From Thermodesulfovibrionales bacterium (GTDB lineage: Bacteria > Nitrospirota > Thermodesulfovibrionia > Thermodesulfovibrionales > SM23-35): DNA of 17,701 nucleotides. Within the stretch, counting starts at the first letter, position 1. Every line of letters begins with the position of its first letter. Location: positions 1 through 17,701 of the forward strand of contig JAKLQR010000303.1 in assembly GCA_022013235.1 (NCBI GenBank), given 5' to 3'. The notes under the pieces were generated by a model. That model was not told the origin of the DNA. It saw only the letters and a program-made list of their open reading frames with translations, and made no database searches. Position numbers and translations under genes: made by a program. Below are positions 1 through 10,632 of this stretch, in pieces.

Positions 1-1
1 C

Positions 2-1507
2 CCCGATTTCTCCTATCTGCTCCAGAACAGGGAGAAGGTGAAAGCCGTGTTCCTCACCCACGGCCATGAAGATCACACCGGGGCACTCCCGTTTCTCCTC
101 AAAGCACTGCCGGTTCCTGTGTATGGAACTCCCCTGACCCTCGGGCTGGTGAAGGAAAAACTCCGCGAACATAACATCGAGAATGCCGAACTGATCCCTG
201 TTATGCCGAGAGATATCGTCCAGGTTGGGGTATTTAACGTGGAGTTCGTCAGGGTAACACACAGCATTGTTGACGGCGTTGGACTAGGAATAACAACGCC
301 TATAGGCCTCGTGGTGCACACAGGTGACTTCAAGCTTGACCCGACACCGGTTGACGGACAACTTATGGACTTCCTCAGATTTTCCGAATACGGAGAAAGG
401 GGCACGGTTCTCCTCATGTCCGACAGCACCAACGCGGAAAAAGGAGGCTTCACGTTCTCGGAGAAGGAGGTAAGAAGGGCTTTTGAAGATATCTTTGCAC
501 AAACCAGGGGCAGGATTATCATAGCGACCTTTGCTTCCAATATTCACCGGATTCAGCAGGCAATCGATGTGGCGGTAAAATTCGGGAGAAAAGTCATCCT
601 CTGCGGGAAGAGCATCGTATCGAATGCTCAGATCGCTTTGAATCTCGGATATCTGAATATACCTTTGGATACCTGGCTGAAACTCGACGACCTTAAGAAC
701 CTGCAGGACCATGAAGTGGTTATCATTACAACAGGAAGCCAGGGCGAACCCATGAGTGTCCTTTCCCGGATTGCAATAGACGAACATAAACATATAAAAA
801 TAAAAGAAGGAGACATGGTCATCCTTTCCGCCAAGATGATCCCGGGCAACGAACGCTCAATCGGAAAGATTATCAACCATTTGTTCAGAAGGGGCTCCCA
901 GGTCGTCTATGAAAAGGTTTCCGAAGTCCATGTCTCCGGACATGCATCGAAAGAGGAGCTGAAACTGATGCTCAACCTTATCAAGCCGAAATATTTTATG
1001 CCTGTTCATGGAGAATACAGGCATCTTGTATACCATTCGATGCTCGCCAAAAAATGTGCAATTCTCAAGGAACATATTTTTCTCATGAAAGACGGGGAGA
1101 TTCTTGAAATATCAGAGACAGAGGCGAAGAAGAACGGCTCGGTGAACTCGGGCCGCATATTTATAGACGGGAAAGGCTTCGGTGATGTCGAGGAAATGGT
1201 GCTGAGGGACAGACTGCGGCTTGCCCACGACGGGATTGTTCTGATCCTCCTCGGTATCGAAAAACTTTCCGGCACCATCGTTTCAGGCCCGGAAATCATA
1301 TCACGGGGTTTTGTTTTTGAAGACGTCTCCCAGGATGTTATCAATAAAGTGAGAGAACTTGTCGCGGATACGATCCATGGTCTTGACAAAGAAATGCTGT
1401 CCGATGCGTCCCTCCTCAAGGCAAAACTGAGAAGCACCCTGAAGAAATACCTCAGGGACACGATGGACAGAAGACCGATAATCATGCCCATCATCTTAGA
1501 GGTATAA
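2..1507 (+). CDS. rnj: Ribonuclease J (5' end outside window)
   Basis: Metallo-beta-lactamase/beta-CASP ribonuclease of the RNase J family, which does 5'-3' exonuclease and endonuclease work in mRNA decay and rRNA maturation in the cytoplasm. The reading frame is open from base 2, so the N-terminus is missing. About 501 residues are visible against a usual ~555. The zinc motif HGHEDH lies at visible residues 20-25, followed further on by HTGDFKLD, MSDSTNA, HVSGHAS and PVHGEYRHL, which are the expected metal-binding and beta-CASP blocks. The C-terminal RNase J domain is present and ends RRPIIMPIILEV. A GTG at position 38 is in frame, but it lies just before the zinc motif and cannot be the true start. 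The gene leads a compact run with uppP and ftsK. Presence of RNase J argues against a typical gammaproteobacterium. Confidence 0.95.
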   Translation, partial: PDFSYLLQNREKVKAVFLTHGHEDHTGALPFLLKALPVPVYGTPLTLGLVKEKLREHNIENAELIPVMPRDIVQVGVFNVEFVRVTHSIVDGVGLGITTPIGLVVHTGDFKLDPTPVDGQLMDFLRFSEYGERGTVLLMSDSTNAEKGGFTFSEKEVRRAFEDIFAQTRGRIIIATFASNIHRIQQAIDVAVKFGRKVILCGKSIVSNAQIALNLGYLNIPLDTWLKLDDLKNLQDHEVVIITTGSQGEPMSVLSRIAIDEHKHIKIKEGDMVILSAKMIPGNERSIGKIINHLFRRGSQVVYEKVSEVHVSGHASKEELKLMLNLIKPKYFMPVHGEYRHLVYHSMLAKKCAILKEHIFLMKDGEILEISETEAKKNGSVNSGRIFIDGKGFGDVEEMVLRDRLRLAHDGIVLILLGIEKLSGTIVSGPEIISRGFVFEDVSQDVINKVRELVADTIHGLDKEMLSDASLLKAKLRSTLKKYLRDTMDRRPIIMPIILEV

Positions 1508-1512
1508 TATCC

Positions 1513-2280
1513 GTGCTCGAGGCAATAATCCTCGGCATCGTTCAGGGGATAACAGAGTTTTTACCGGTCAGCAGCACCGCACATCTCATCTTATTCCCCT
1601 GGTTTTTCAACTGGGGCGGGAGTGTCGATACACTCACTTTCGATGTTGCGCTCCACGCAGGAACACTCTGTGCCCTGCTCCTCGTTTTCTGGAAAGACTG
1701 GATAGACCTCTTCCTCAGGAAACAGAAACTCCTCGGTCTGATAATCCTTGCAACGGTTCCGGGCGGAGTTGCAGGATATTTCCTGAATGATATTGTCGAG
1801 AACAGCCTGAGAAATCCGTTGCTTATCAGTCTTATGCTTATCGCAGTGGGGATCGTCATGCTTGCGGCTGAAAAAACACTGAAAAAGAAGGGCATGGAAA
1901 TGATAGGCGTCAGGGATGCGCTTCTTATCGGGATAGCACAGGCCCTTGCCATTGTCCCCGGTGTTTCACGCTCAGGCATCACGATCTCGGCAGGACTCTT
2001 CATGGGCCTGAAGAGGGAAGAAGCCGCGCGGTTTTCTTTTCTGCTCTCCACGCCGCTTATTGGCGGCGCTACGCTCCTCCATTTTAAGAAAGCCTTTTTT
2101 GGACAGGTGGACCACGACCTCATGTTGTTTGCTGCTGGATTGACCGCTTCTTTCATCACCGGATTTTTCGCAATAAAATTCCTCCTCGGATTTCTGAAAC
2201 GGTACCCCATGAATATCTTTGTGTATTACCGGTTTGTCCTCTCGGTTGTTATAATAGCAGGGATATGGTTGAAAGGATAA
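1513..2280 (+). CDS. uppP: Undecaprenyl-diphosphatase UppP (BacA family)
   Basis: Integral membrane phosphatase that converts undecaprenyl diphosphate to the monophosphate, recycling the lipid carrier for peptidoglycan and surface polysaccharide. At 255 residues it has normal family length. The first active-site block, QGITEFLPVSSTAHL, is at residues 11-25, with Q11 and E15 forming the (E/Q)xxxE motif. The second block, PGVSRSG, is at 149-155 with the conserved Arg at 153. Several hydrophobic helices cover most of the chain. The start is GTG, 5 nt after the RNase J stop. An AGAGG about 10 nt upstream, inside the end of the RNase J gene, can serve as ribosome binding site, so the two are probably co-transcribed and translationally coupled. 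The family also gives bacitracin tolerance when over-produced (known for BacA). Confidence 0.95.
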   Translation: MLEAIILGIVQGITEFLPVSSTAHLILFPWFFNWGGSVDTLTFDVALHAGTLCALLLVFWKDWIDLFLRKQKLLGLIILATVPGGVAGYFLNDIVENSLRNPLLISLMLIAVGIVMLAAEKTLKKKGMEMIGVRDALLIGIAQALAIVPGVSRSGITISAGLFMGLKREEAARFSFLLSTPLIGGATLLHFKKAFFGQVDHDLMLFAAGLTASFITGFFAIKFLLGFLKRYPMNIFVYYRFVLSVVIIAGIWLKG

Positions 2281-4358
2281 AGCGCGTCAGGGAAGAAATA
2301 TTCGGAGTTCTTGCGGTTATGGGAAGCCTCTATCTTCTCATGACCCTCTTTACGCACTCTATCCGTGACCCTGTCCTTTTTTTCAGAACAACGGAGCCCC
2401 TGGAACCTCTCAGGAATCTCGGGGGGGTTATGGGCGCCTGTCTGTCGGGATGGATGATAATCTCTTTCGGCATCGCTGCGTACACTGTCCCTCTGTTTCT
2501 TATCGCTTTTGGCGTCAAACGACTCTTGGGGAAAGAAGGGCATAAGATATATCTCCTCGGAGGGGCTCTGTTCCTCATATCTTCCGCCTCTCTCGCAGCA
2601 CTGATTGGAAACACATTTCATGTCAACTTTGAGCAATATCCGGATGGGGTTGGAGGGCTTACGGGAAGGGGTATAGCGTATATTGCCCATCAATTACTGT
2701 CCGTCCCGGGTGCATACCTCTTAACGCTCGCACTCTTCCTGTCTTCTCTTATCCTGATCAGCCCGGTCTCTCTAACCGGTATCGCCCTGCAGAGAAAAGA
2801 CAAGGGGATAAAAAGAAAAGAAAGGGAATTTACCGGGGAGGAAATACTTCCTGACTATGAAGACCAGGAGATCCTTATTAAGGAACCTGAGTTTCAGGAC
2901 GAGACGCCGGTATCCGATATCCGGCCGGTTTCTCCACCGGAGCCCCTCTTGCCGGGACAGCGGGGTGGGTATACCCTGCCGCCGCTGGAACTGCTCAGCA
3001 CTCCTGATTCTTCAACCGTCCGTCCGGCAAAAGAAGATCTCCTGAACGACTCGTCGCTCATTGAACAGAAGCTTGACGATTTCGGTGTTGAGGGGAAAGT
3101 TCTCCAGGTAAACCCGGGCCCTATTGTCACTATGTATGAATTTGAACCCGCCCCCGGCATAAAGATCAATAAAATTGTTGCGCTTGCCGATGACCTTGCG
3201 CTTTCCCTGAAAGCACAGAGCGTAAGGATTTCTCCAATCCCGGGCAGGGCAGCGATTGGGATCGAGGTCCCGAACAGACAGCGAGAGACCGTAGCGCTGC
3301 GTGAGGTTATCTCATCGGAGAATTTCAAAAAGAGCAAATCAAGACTGACGCTGGGACTCGGCAAGGAGATTTCCGGTCTGCCGGTTGTGGCGGACCTGTC
3401 GAGGATGCCCCACCTCCTCGTAGCCGGAGCGACGGGCTCAGGAAAAAGCGTGTCAATAAACTCGATGGTCATGAGTATTCTCTATAAGGCGACGCCTGCT
3501 GAGGTGAAGATGCTCATGGTTGACCCGAAACTGCTCGAACTTTCTGCATATGAGGGGATCCCTCACCTTATCTCTCCCGTGATAACAAACCCAAAAGAGG
3601 CGTCGGATGCCCTGAAAAAAATGGTCATCGAGATGGAGCGGCGGTACAGGGTCCTTGCAGAAAAGTCCGCACGGAATATCGAGAGCTATCAGGTCCAGGC
3701 AACAGAGGAAGAGCGGCTTCCGTATATCGTCATTCTTATCGATGAACTTGCAGACCTTATGTTTACCGCACCGACAGACGTCGAAGACTCGATCACAAGA
3801 CTGGCCCAGATGGGAAGGGCGGCGGGTATCCACCTCATCCTTGCGACCCAGCGGCCCTCGGTCGATGTAATCACCGGTATCATAAAGGCGAATTTCCCCG
3901 CCCGGATATCATTTCAGGTCTCCTCAAAGGTTGATTCAAGGACCGTGCTTGATTCCCAGGGAGCTGAGCAGCTTCTCGGCAAGGGAGACATGCTCCTGAT
4001 GCTTCCGGGCACAAAGGTCGTGCGTGTCCATGGGGCGCTCATCACTGAGGAGGAGATCAAGGCTGTCACTGAATTTGTGAAAGTCCAGGGAAGTCCGGAT
4101 TATGCCATCATGGAAAGCATACAGACTATCGAAGAAACCGGCGAAGACGAGGGGTTTTCCGGAAGGGATGAGATGTATCAGAAGGCGGTAGATTTTGGTG
4201 AAGCGACGGGTGAAATATCCATATCCTCCATACAGAGACGGCTCAAGATCGGCTATAACCGTGCAGCACGGATTATGGAACTGCTGGAAGAGGACGGACT
4301 TGTCGGCCCGCCGAAAGCTGCGGGGAAACCGAGGGATTTTCTCCGGAGAAGAAGATAA
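2265..4358 (+). CDS. ftsK: DNA translocase FtsK/SpoIIIE
   Basis: Septal ATP-driven double-stranded DNA pump that clears and sorts chromosome ends at division. It has 697 residues. An N-terminal membrane part (about residues 12-170) contains four hydrophobic segments, followed by a charged, proline-rich linker (about 175-260). The alpha/beta motor domain has Walker A GATGSGKS at 388-395 and Walker B LIDELADL at about 491-498. The gamma winged-helix domain (about 634-690) includes SSIQRRLKIGYNRAARIMEL, the part that in the family reads KOPS/SRS polarity sequences. The linker is short compared with E. coli FtsK and closer to SpoIIIE/SftA-type proteins. The ATG lies inside the last codons of uppP (16-nt overlap), which implies translational coupling. 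The stop codon runs straight into the terminator at 4357-4390. Confidence 0.96.
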   Translation: MVERIKRVREEIFGVLAVMGSLYLLMTLFTHSIRDPVLFFRTTEPLEPLRNLGGVMGACLSGWMIISFGIAAYTVPLFLIAFGVKRLLGKEGHKIYLLGGALFLISSASLAALIGNTFHVNFEQYPDGVGGLTGRGIAYIAHQLLSVPGAYLLTLALFLSSLILISPVSLTGIALQRKDKGIKRKEREFTGEEILPDYEDQEILIKEPEFQDETPVSDIRPVSPPEPLLPGQRGGYTLPPLELLSTPDSSTVRPAKEDLLNDSSLIEQKLDDFGVEGKVLQVNPGPIVTMYEFEPAPGIKINKIVALADDLALSLKAQSVRISPIPGRAAIGIEVPNRQRETVALREVISSENFKKSKSRLTLGLGKEISGLPVVADLSRMPHLLVAGATGSGKSVSINSMVMSILYKATPAEVKMLMVDPKLLELSAYEGIPHLISPVITNPKEASDALKKMVIEMERRYRVLAEKSARNIESYQVQATEEERLPYIVILIDELADLMFTAPTDVEDSITRLAQMGRAAGIHLILATQRPSVDVITGIIKANFPARISFQVSSKVDSRTVLDSQGAEQLLGKGDMLLMLPGTKVVRVHGALITEEEIKAVTEFVKVQGSPDYAIMESIQTIEETGEDEGFSGRDEMYQKAVDFGEATGEISISSIQRRLKIGYNRAARIMELLEEDGLVGPPKAAGKPRDFLRRRR

Positions 4359-4390
4359 AAAAAGGGTGAGGGAATTCCCTCACCCTTTTT
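4357..4390. terminator. Bidirectional intrinsic terminator between ftsK and porin gene
   Basis: Perfect inverted repeat: arms 4364-4372 (GGGTGAGGG) and 4377-4385 (CCCTCACCC) around an AATT loop. Seven A precede it (4357-4363, sharing bases with the ftsK TAA stop) and five T follow (4386-4390). The A and T runs give a U-tract on either strand, so it can end both ftsK and the convergent porin transcript, whose stop codon lies at 4406-4408. Confidence 0.93.
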
Positions 4391-4405
4391 GATTACATTC
4401 ACTGC

Positions 4406-5668
4406 TTACCAGTTATACCAGATGGACCCCTGATAGCGGGTACCGTGCTCGTTTCCGGTCGCCCAGTCTGTTTGTACATGTGCTACCTCAACACCGGCAG
4501 TTATGTCCTCCATAACCTTGACCTGTATATTCCCGAATGTGTACTGGCTCTTCTGATAAAAATTGCTTCCTACATCTGCATTCTTCGGATCGTTTAAACC
4601 GTATCCCAGATTAAGCTGTACAGTTTTGATGGGTTTCGCGCTGGCCTGTATCCATCCGCCCCTGGTAAGAATAGCATTGCCGTCAGCATTGAAGGTTCCG
4701 CCTTTATTGAAATATTCTCCTCCAAGCCCCTGGCCCATATAAGCTTCACCGCTGATCTCGACGAAGGGGAACGGAACTTTTAGTTCGAGAGCTGTCAGGT
4801 ACGGGGTGACATCATTCCCTGCAGCCTCTCCGTCCCTCACCGCTGCGCCGAGTGCAATATATGCTTTCTGCTGGCTCTCCATGAAAGGCGCCGAGTAAGC
4901 AAGTTTCGCACCGATCCATGGCATATGGATTTGAGCGTTATCGTCGTCGCTCCAGCGGTAACGATATGTGGTGATGAGACCTTTGAATCCTGCGCCGAGG
5001 TCCTGATGCACTGTAATCTGGGGCACCCTGTTCCAGAGGTTGCCGTTATATCCCATGATTGCGAAGTCGATGGTATTCGGGTTCAGACTCGCAATCTGGT
5101 TCCAGTCCTGTCCTATCCTGAAGAGCGTGCCGCCTTTTTCAAAATCGATATAGGCAAGCCGGATTCTCAGATCACCGACGCTCGTGGAATCGGTGCCATA
5201 AAAATCAGACTCGAAACGGCCGCGCGCTGCCCATCCGTTCAGGGAAGGACCGGTAACGGCGATACCGAACCGTGTGTCACGGACGTTGAATGTTGTCTTG
5301 TCTTCACCGGTTGCATTGGCGGGAATGTATGTGATGAACTCGTCTCTTCCCATGTTATTGGTATCGTAGATCGCATCGAATTTGATTTTCCCATAGACTT
5401 TGATGTCGTATTTTGAAGTGACCTTCACATCCTGTGCAGCGGCTGCTACTGGTGCAGCCTCCATCCCCTTGATGTCCTTGATCTTCTTCTGCAGTGCTTC
5501 GATCTCTTCCTTCTGAGCCTTCATCGCTGCATCCATGTCCTTGACCTGCTTCATCAGCTTGTCCATCTGTTTTTCAAGCTGCTTGGATGAAGGTTCACCA
5601 CCCAAGACGGGAGCTGCCAGAAAAGCAATCAAGCAGACAACTAAAAACCCTTTGAAAAGCCCTTTCAT
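4406..5668 (-). CDS. Outer-membrane porin with N-terminal coiled coil
   Basis: Probable beta-barrel porin of 420 residues. Residues 1-24 are a signal peptide: MKGLFKGFL, then a hydrophobic core, then APVLGG. Residues about 28-68 are a charged heptad-like segment rich in K, E, Q and M (LEKQMDKLMKQVKDMDAAM and onward) that predicts a coiled coil, as in porins that trimerise or touch peptidoglycan. From about residue 85 (KYDIKVYGKIKFDAIYDTN) alternating polar/aromatic strands run to a C-terminal aromatic end, IWYNW, as expected for BAM-assembled barrels. The ATG at 5668 is chosen because AAGGAGGG lies 4 nt before it and the signal peptide begins there. A 28-codon in-frame extension has neither feature and overlaps the promoter. 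The substrate is unknown; the position after the acetate genes suggests small organic acids, which is inference only. Confidence 0.85.
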   Translation of the reverse strand: MKGLFKGFLVVCLIAFLAAPVLGGEPSSKQLEKQMDKLMKQVKDMDAAMKAQKEEIEALQKKIKDIKGMEAAPVAAAAQDVKVTSKYDIKVYGKIKFDAIYDTNNMGRDEFITYIPANATGEDKTTFNVRDTRFGIAVTGPSLNGWAARGRFESDFYGTDSTSVGDLRIRLAYIDFEKGGTLFRIGQDWNQIASLNPNTIDFAIMGYNGNLWNRVPQITVHQDLGAGFKGLITTYRYRWSDDDNAQIHMPWIGAKLAYSAPFMESQQKAYIALGAAVRDGEAAGNDVTPYLTALELKVPFPFVEISGEAYMGQGLGGEYFNKGGTFNADGNAILTRGGWIQASAKPIKTVQLNLGYGLNDPKNADVGSNFYQKSQYTFGNIQVKVMEDITAGVEVAHVQTDWATGNEHGTRYQGSIWYNW

Positions 5669-5672
5669 ATAA

Positions 5673-5680
5673 CCCTCCTT
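5673..5680 (-). promoter_or_regulatory. Ribosome binding site fixing the porin start
   Basis: On the minus strand AAGGAGGG stands 4 nt upstream of the ATG at 5668. It is one of the strongest Shine-Dalgarno matches in the window. It decides for the internal ATG, which starts a signal peptide, against an upstream in-frame start at 5752. Confidence 0.85.
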
Positions 5681-5723
5681 TTGATGAAAATCTATAATGC
5701 CCCTACGGGGTGATGTGTGTAAA

Positions 5724-5752
5724 AGTTTACCCTTAAATAAAAATTTTATCAA
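5724..5752 (-). promoter_or_regulatory. Putative sigma-70 promoter of the porin gene
   Basis: Minus strand TTGATA (5752-5747), a 17-nt AT-rich spacer, then TAAACT (5729-5724). This is a fair match to TTGACA-N17-TATAAT. It lies 56 nt before the porin ATG. The untranslated leader would contain a small CCCC-TAC-GGGG stem at 5700-5710. It is a consensus match only and has not been shown to be active. Confidence 0.45.
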
Positions 5753-5754
5753 CC

Positions 5755-5776
5755 CTGTGTCTGTGTCTGTGTCTGT
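5755..5776. repeat. Hexanucleotide tandem repeat (CTGTGT)3.7
   Basis: Three full CTGTGT units (5755-5772) plus CTGT (5773-5776). They sit between the stop codon of the synthetase/GNAT gene and the putative -35 box of the porin gene, which begins two bases away at 5752. Confidence 0.9.
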
Positions 5777-5785
5777 AGCATCTTA

Positions 5786-8470
5786 TCAAAGCTCAAGCAG
5801 TACCCGAACGGAGTCGTCATCGGACGATATCCTCCTGAAGCCCATCTTTTCAGCCCGGGACATCATCCTCGCATTTATCTGGAGGATTTCCATCCACATC
5901 TTCGTGATGCCCAGCTCTTTGGCGATTTTCAGACAATGTACACAGAGTGCTTTGCCGATTCCCTGTCCCTGCCATTGATCCCCGACAACAACAGCCATCT
6001 CCGCACTCTCCATATCAGGGAGTTTGCTTATCCGCACTTCACCAATAAGCGTCTCACGGTCACCATTCCGGATTACCGCAACGAAGGACATTTCCCTGTC
6101 ATAGTCTATATGACAGTATCTAACCAGCTCCTCATGCGTTATTTCAGAAACCTTACGGAAAAACCTCATTGTAAGGGTTTGTTCTGATGACATTCGCAAC
6201 AGTTCAGCGAGAAGCGGTTCATCCTCAGGCCTGATAGGCCGAATGATTACCGTGGGACCATCTTTTAATTTAAAGAGGTCGATATACTGATCCGGATAGG
6301 GACAGATCGAGAGGTGAGGGGGACAGAAATCACCCCGGACAGGGACGAACCCTTCAAGCACATCAGCCTCGAGCAGGATACTGGCATCCAGCACAAAACA
6401 TTCTTTTTCTGTGACAAAGAACGGGTTGATATCAATCTCCTTGATATGGGGGAAGTGTATGATGAGATGGGAAAAACGCACCAGAATTTCTTCAAGAAAG
6501 CGCAGGGTGTTTTCGAATTCATTTTTTGTCTTGAGATATTTGCCTATCTTTGTCTCGATCATCATGCTCCGGGTAACGCTCTGGTTGAGATGCGGGAGCC
6601 CTATTGAGTAGTCTTCAACCGCTTCAAGAAGTTCTCCGCCAAGGCCGAAAAGGATTACGGAACCAAATGTCGGGTCTTTTTTCCCTCCGATTACCAGTTC
6701 ATACCCCTGTCGAATTACCATCGGTTGAATGAGCACTTTCGCTGTAGGGTCTTTCAGGGAGTTTGCAAGACCCTCGAGTTTTCTGAACGCTTCTCTTACC
6801 GAATGCTCGTCTTTTATGTTCAGAATAACTCCGCCATGTTCGAGTTTGTGAATAACCTTCTGTGAATCGATTTTCAAGACGACAGGATATCCGATAGACT
6901 GTGCACTGAGGACCGCTTCCTGCTCTGTTTGCGCCTTCTGTGTCGGGATCACCGGTATGCCGTAGTATTCGAGAAGTTCTTTCACTTCGTGAAAATTCAG
7001 GATGAGTCTCTTTTCTTCAGAGATCTTTCTGATCACTTCTTCTGCCCGGTACTCGTCAGGTTCAAAGTTCTTGAGAATAACCTCGGGCGTCTCGTGGAGG
7101 AGCCGCAGGTTATAGTCATAACGATACATGTACATGAAACTCCGGACAGATTGTTCAGGCGACACGAACGTCGGTATCCCCTGCGCATTCAGCAGTTCCC
7201 TCGCAGTGATCACCTGTTCTTCGCCCATCCATGCGGTAAAGACCGGTTTATATGAATATGCCGCTGCTGCAGTCACCACCGCCTGTGCGATATCCCGTGA
7301 ATTGGTTGCATACGATGGGGTATGGATCACGAGAACCCCGTCAACCTCCTTGTCCTTTAAACAGCTCTTTATAGTGAGTTCATAATCTTCCGGAGATGCC
7401 TCGAACACAAGGTCTATCGGATTGTGAACATGTTTGAGGTACGAAAGACGAGATTGAAGTAATTCAATCGTTGCGTCGCTGAAATCAGCCAATTCCCCGT
7501 CCAGCCGCAAAAGGGCATCGACTGCTATGATAGCCGGGCCTCCGGAGTTTGTAACGATTGCGAGTCTTTTCCCTTTCGGCCTGCGCTGTTTCGCGAGCGA
7601 CTCGGCCAGATAGAAAAGGTCGAGTATCTCGTCGACTCTTATTACCCCCGCCCGTTCAAAGGCGGCGTCATATACCTTGTCTTCCCCTGCCATATACCCT
7701 GAATGGGTGAGGGCAACCTGTGCCGAAAGGTCGAATTTGCCGGATTTAATCACCATAATCGGCTTGCTCGATGCAAAACTTCTCACAGAGGTCATAAACC
7801 TGCGGCCGTTCTTGATGGACTCGATATACAGGATAATCGCCCGGGTTTCAGGATCTACCCCGAGGAAGTCTATGAGGTCTGCGAACTTTATGTCAATTTT
7901 TGACCCGATCGAGATGAAATAGCTGAAGCCGATGTTCTTGCTCGCTGCCCAGTCGAGAAGCGCGATGGAGAGTGTTGTGCTCTGGGATATAAGTGCGATG
8001 TTCCCTTTCGGAGGTATCCGGGGAAAGAGACTCACGTTCAGGTTCCTGCTCGGTTTAATAAAGCCGAGAGAGTCCGGACCGAGAATCCTGAGCCCATACT
8101 TTTCCGAGGCTTGTTTCATTTTCATGTTTATTGCAGAGAGGTTTTGCACACGGGTTTTGAAATCGAAGCAGGGAATGATTACTCCCTTCACCCCTTTTTC
8201 GCCGCATTGTTCCAGTGCCTCTTCTATCTCTGACGGGGGAACGGCCAATACCGCGAGGTCTATGTCGCGCTGAACGTCGGTGATCTTCGGATATGCCTCT
8301 ACCCCCTGAATAGCTTCCATGCGGGGATTGACCGGATAGACCGAGCCTTTATATCCCTTGCCCAGCAGATTCTTGAAAATGTTATATCCGATAGAAAACT
8401 TGTCTTCGCACGCTCCTATGACCGCAATCCGTTTCGGGTTGAAAAAAGAATCAAGGTACTTAACTGACAC
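5786..8470 (-). CDS. Pat-like NDP-forming acyl-CoA synthetase/GNAT acetyltransferase fusion
   Basis: Fusion of 894 residues in the layout of Pat/PatZ lysine acetyltransferases. A CoA-binding Rossmann domain (about 8-130) begins with RIAVIGA. Succinyl-CoA-ligase-like domains (about 150-450) contain LTHSGYMAGEDKVYDAAFE with His256. An ATP-grasp domain (about 485-710) contains KVIHKLEHGGV with His541. A C-terminal GNAT domain (about 738-894) has the acetyl-CoA motif WQGQGIGKAL at 833-842 and a Glu (E823) where Pat enzymes carry their catalytic acid. Pat acetylates the active-site lysine of AMP-forming Acs, and the acs gene lies immediately upstream. Both histidines that relay phosphate in true NDP-forming acetyl-CoA synthetases appear retained, so synthetase activity is possible. 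The start is GTG with a modest GGGAG site; there is no ATG alternative nearby. It is probably co-expressed with acs, but a 144-nt gap with stem-loops separates them. Confidence 0.9.
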   Translation of the reverse strand: MSVKYLDSFFNPKRIAVIGACEDKFSIGYNIFKNLLGKGYKGSVYPVNPRMEAIQGVEAYPKITDVQRDIDLAVLAVPPSEIEEALEQCGEKGVKGVIIPCFDFKTRVQNLSAINMKMKQASEKYGLRILGPDSLGFIKPSRNLNVSLFPRIPPKGNIALISQSTTLSIALLDWAASKNIGFSYFISIGSKIDIKFADLIDFLGVDPETRAIILYIESIKNGRRFMTSVRSFASSKPIMVIKSGKFDLSAQVALTHSGYMAGEDKVYDAAFERAGVIRVDEILDLFYLAESLAKQRRPKGKRLAIVTNSGGPAIIAVDALLRLDGELADFSDATIELLQSRLSYLKHVHNPIDLVFEASPEDYELTIKSCLKDKEVDGVLVIHTPSYATNSRDIAQAVVTAAAAYSYKPVFTAWMGEEQVITARELLNAQGIPTFVSPEQSVRSFMYMYRYDYNLRLLHETPEVILKNFEPDEYRAEEVIRKISEEKRLILNFHEVKELLEYYGIPVIPTQKAQTEQEAVLSAQSIGYPVVLKIDSQKVIHKLEHGGVILNIKDEHSVREAFRKLEGLANSLKDPTAKVLIQPMVIRQGYELVIGGKKDPTFGSVILFGLGGELLEAVEDYSIGLPHLNQSVTRSMMIETKIGKYLKTKNEFENTLRFLEEILVRFSHLIIHFPHIKEIDINPFFVTEKECFVLDASILLEADVLEGFVPVRGDFCPPHLSICPYPDQYIDLFKLKDGPTVIIRPIRPEDEPLLAELLRMSSEQTLTMRFFRKVSEITHEELVRYCHIDYDREMSFVAVIRNGDRETLIGEVRISKLPDMESAEMAVVVGDQWQGQGIGKALCVHCLKIAKELGITKMWMEILQINARMMSRAEKMGFRRISSDDDSVRVLLEL

Positions 8471-8529
8471 GGTTGCTCTCCCTGCTCTGTTTATTTTTTG
8501 ACCGCAGTGCTTTGAAAAAGTGATGCATG

Positions 8530-8600
8530 CCCGGAAATTTATTTCGACGCCGGGTCTGTAACAGGATACAGAGCAGAGAGACGGTGTTCCGTCTCTCTGC
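8530..8600 (-). other. Cluster of three stem-loops between acs and the GNAT fusion gene
   Basis: Three consecutive inverted repeats fill the acs-GNAT gap. The first is a perfect 12-bp stem, arms 8573-8584 and 8589-8600 with a four-base loop (8585-8588). The second has arms CTGTA/TACAG at 8556-8560 and 8567-8571. The third has arms CCCGG/CCGGG at 8530-8534 and 8550-8554. On the transcribed strand the first stem follows the acs stop by 14 nt but has no T-run after it. It is therefore a poor intrinsic terminator and could instead be an mRNA 3'-end stabiliser, a processing site or a partial terminator. Confidence 0.6.
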
Positions 8601-8614
8601 CCGTTTCCGTATCT

Positions 8615-10585
<1,971 letters not shown>

Positions 10586-10632
10586 CCTTTCTACCTCCCT
10601 GACGAAATAGATTAGTAAGCACTATTGTACAT

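Noticed and set aside
5669..5752. 28-codon N-terminal extension of the porin
   Set aside because: No ribosome site. It overlaps the putative promoter and would bury the signal peptide; the ATG at 5668 has a strong ribosome site.
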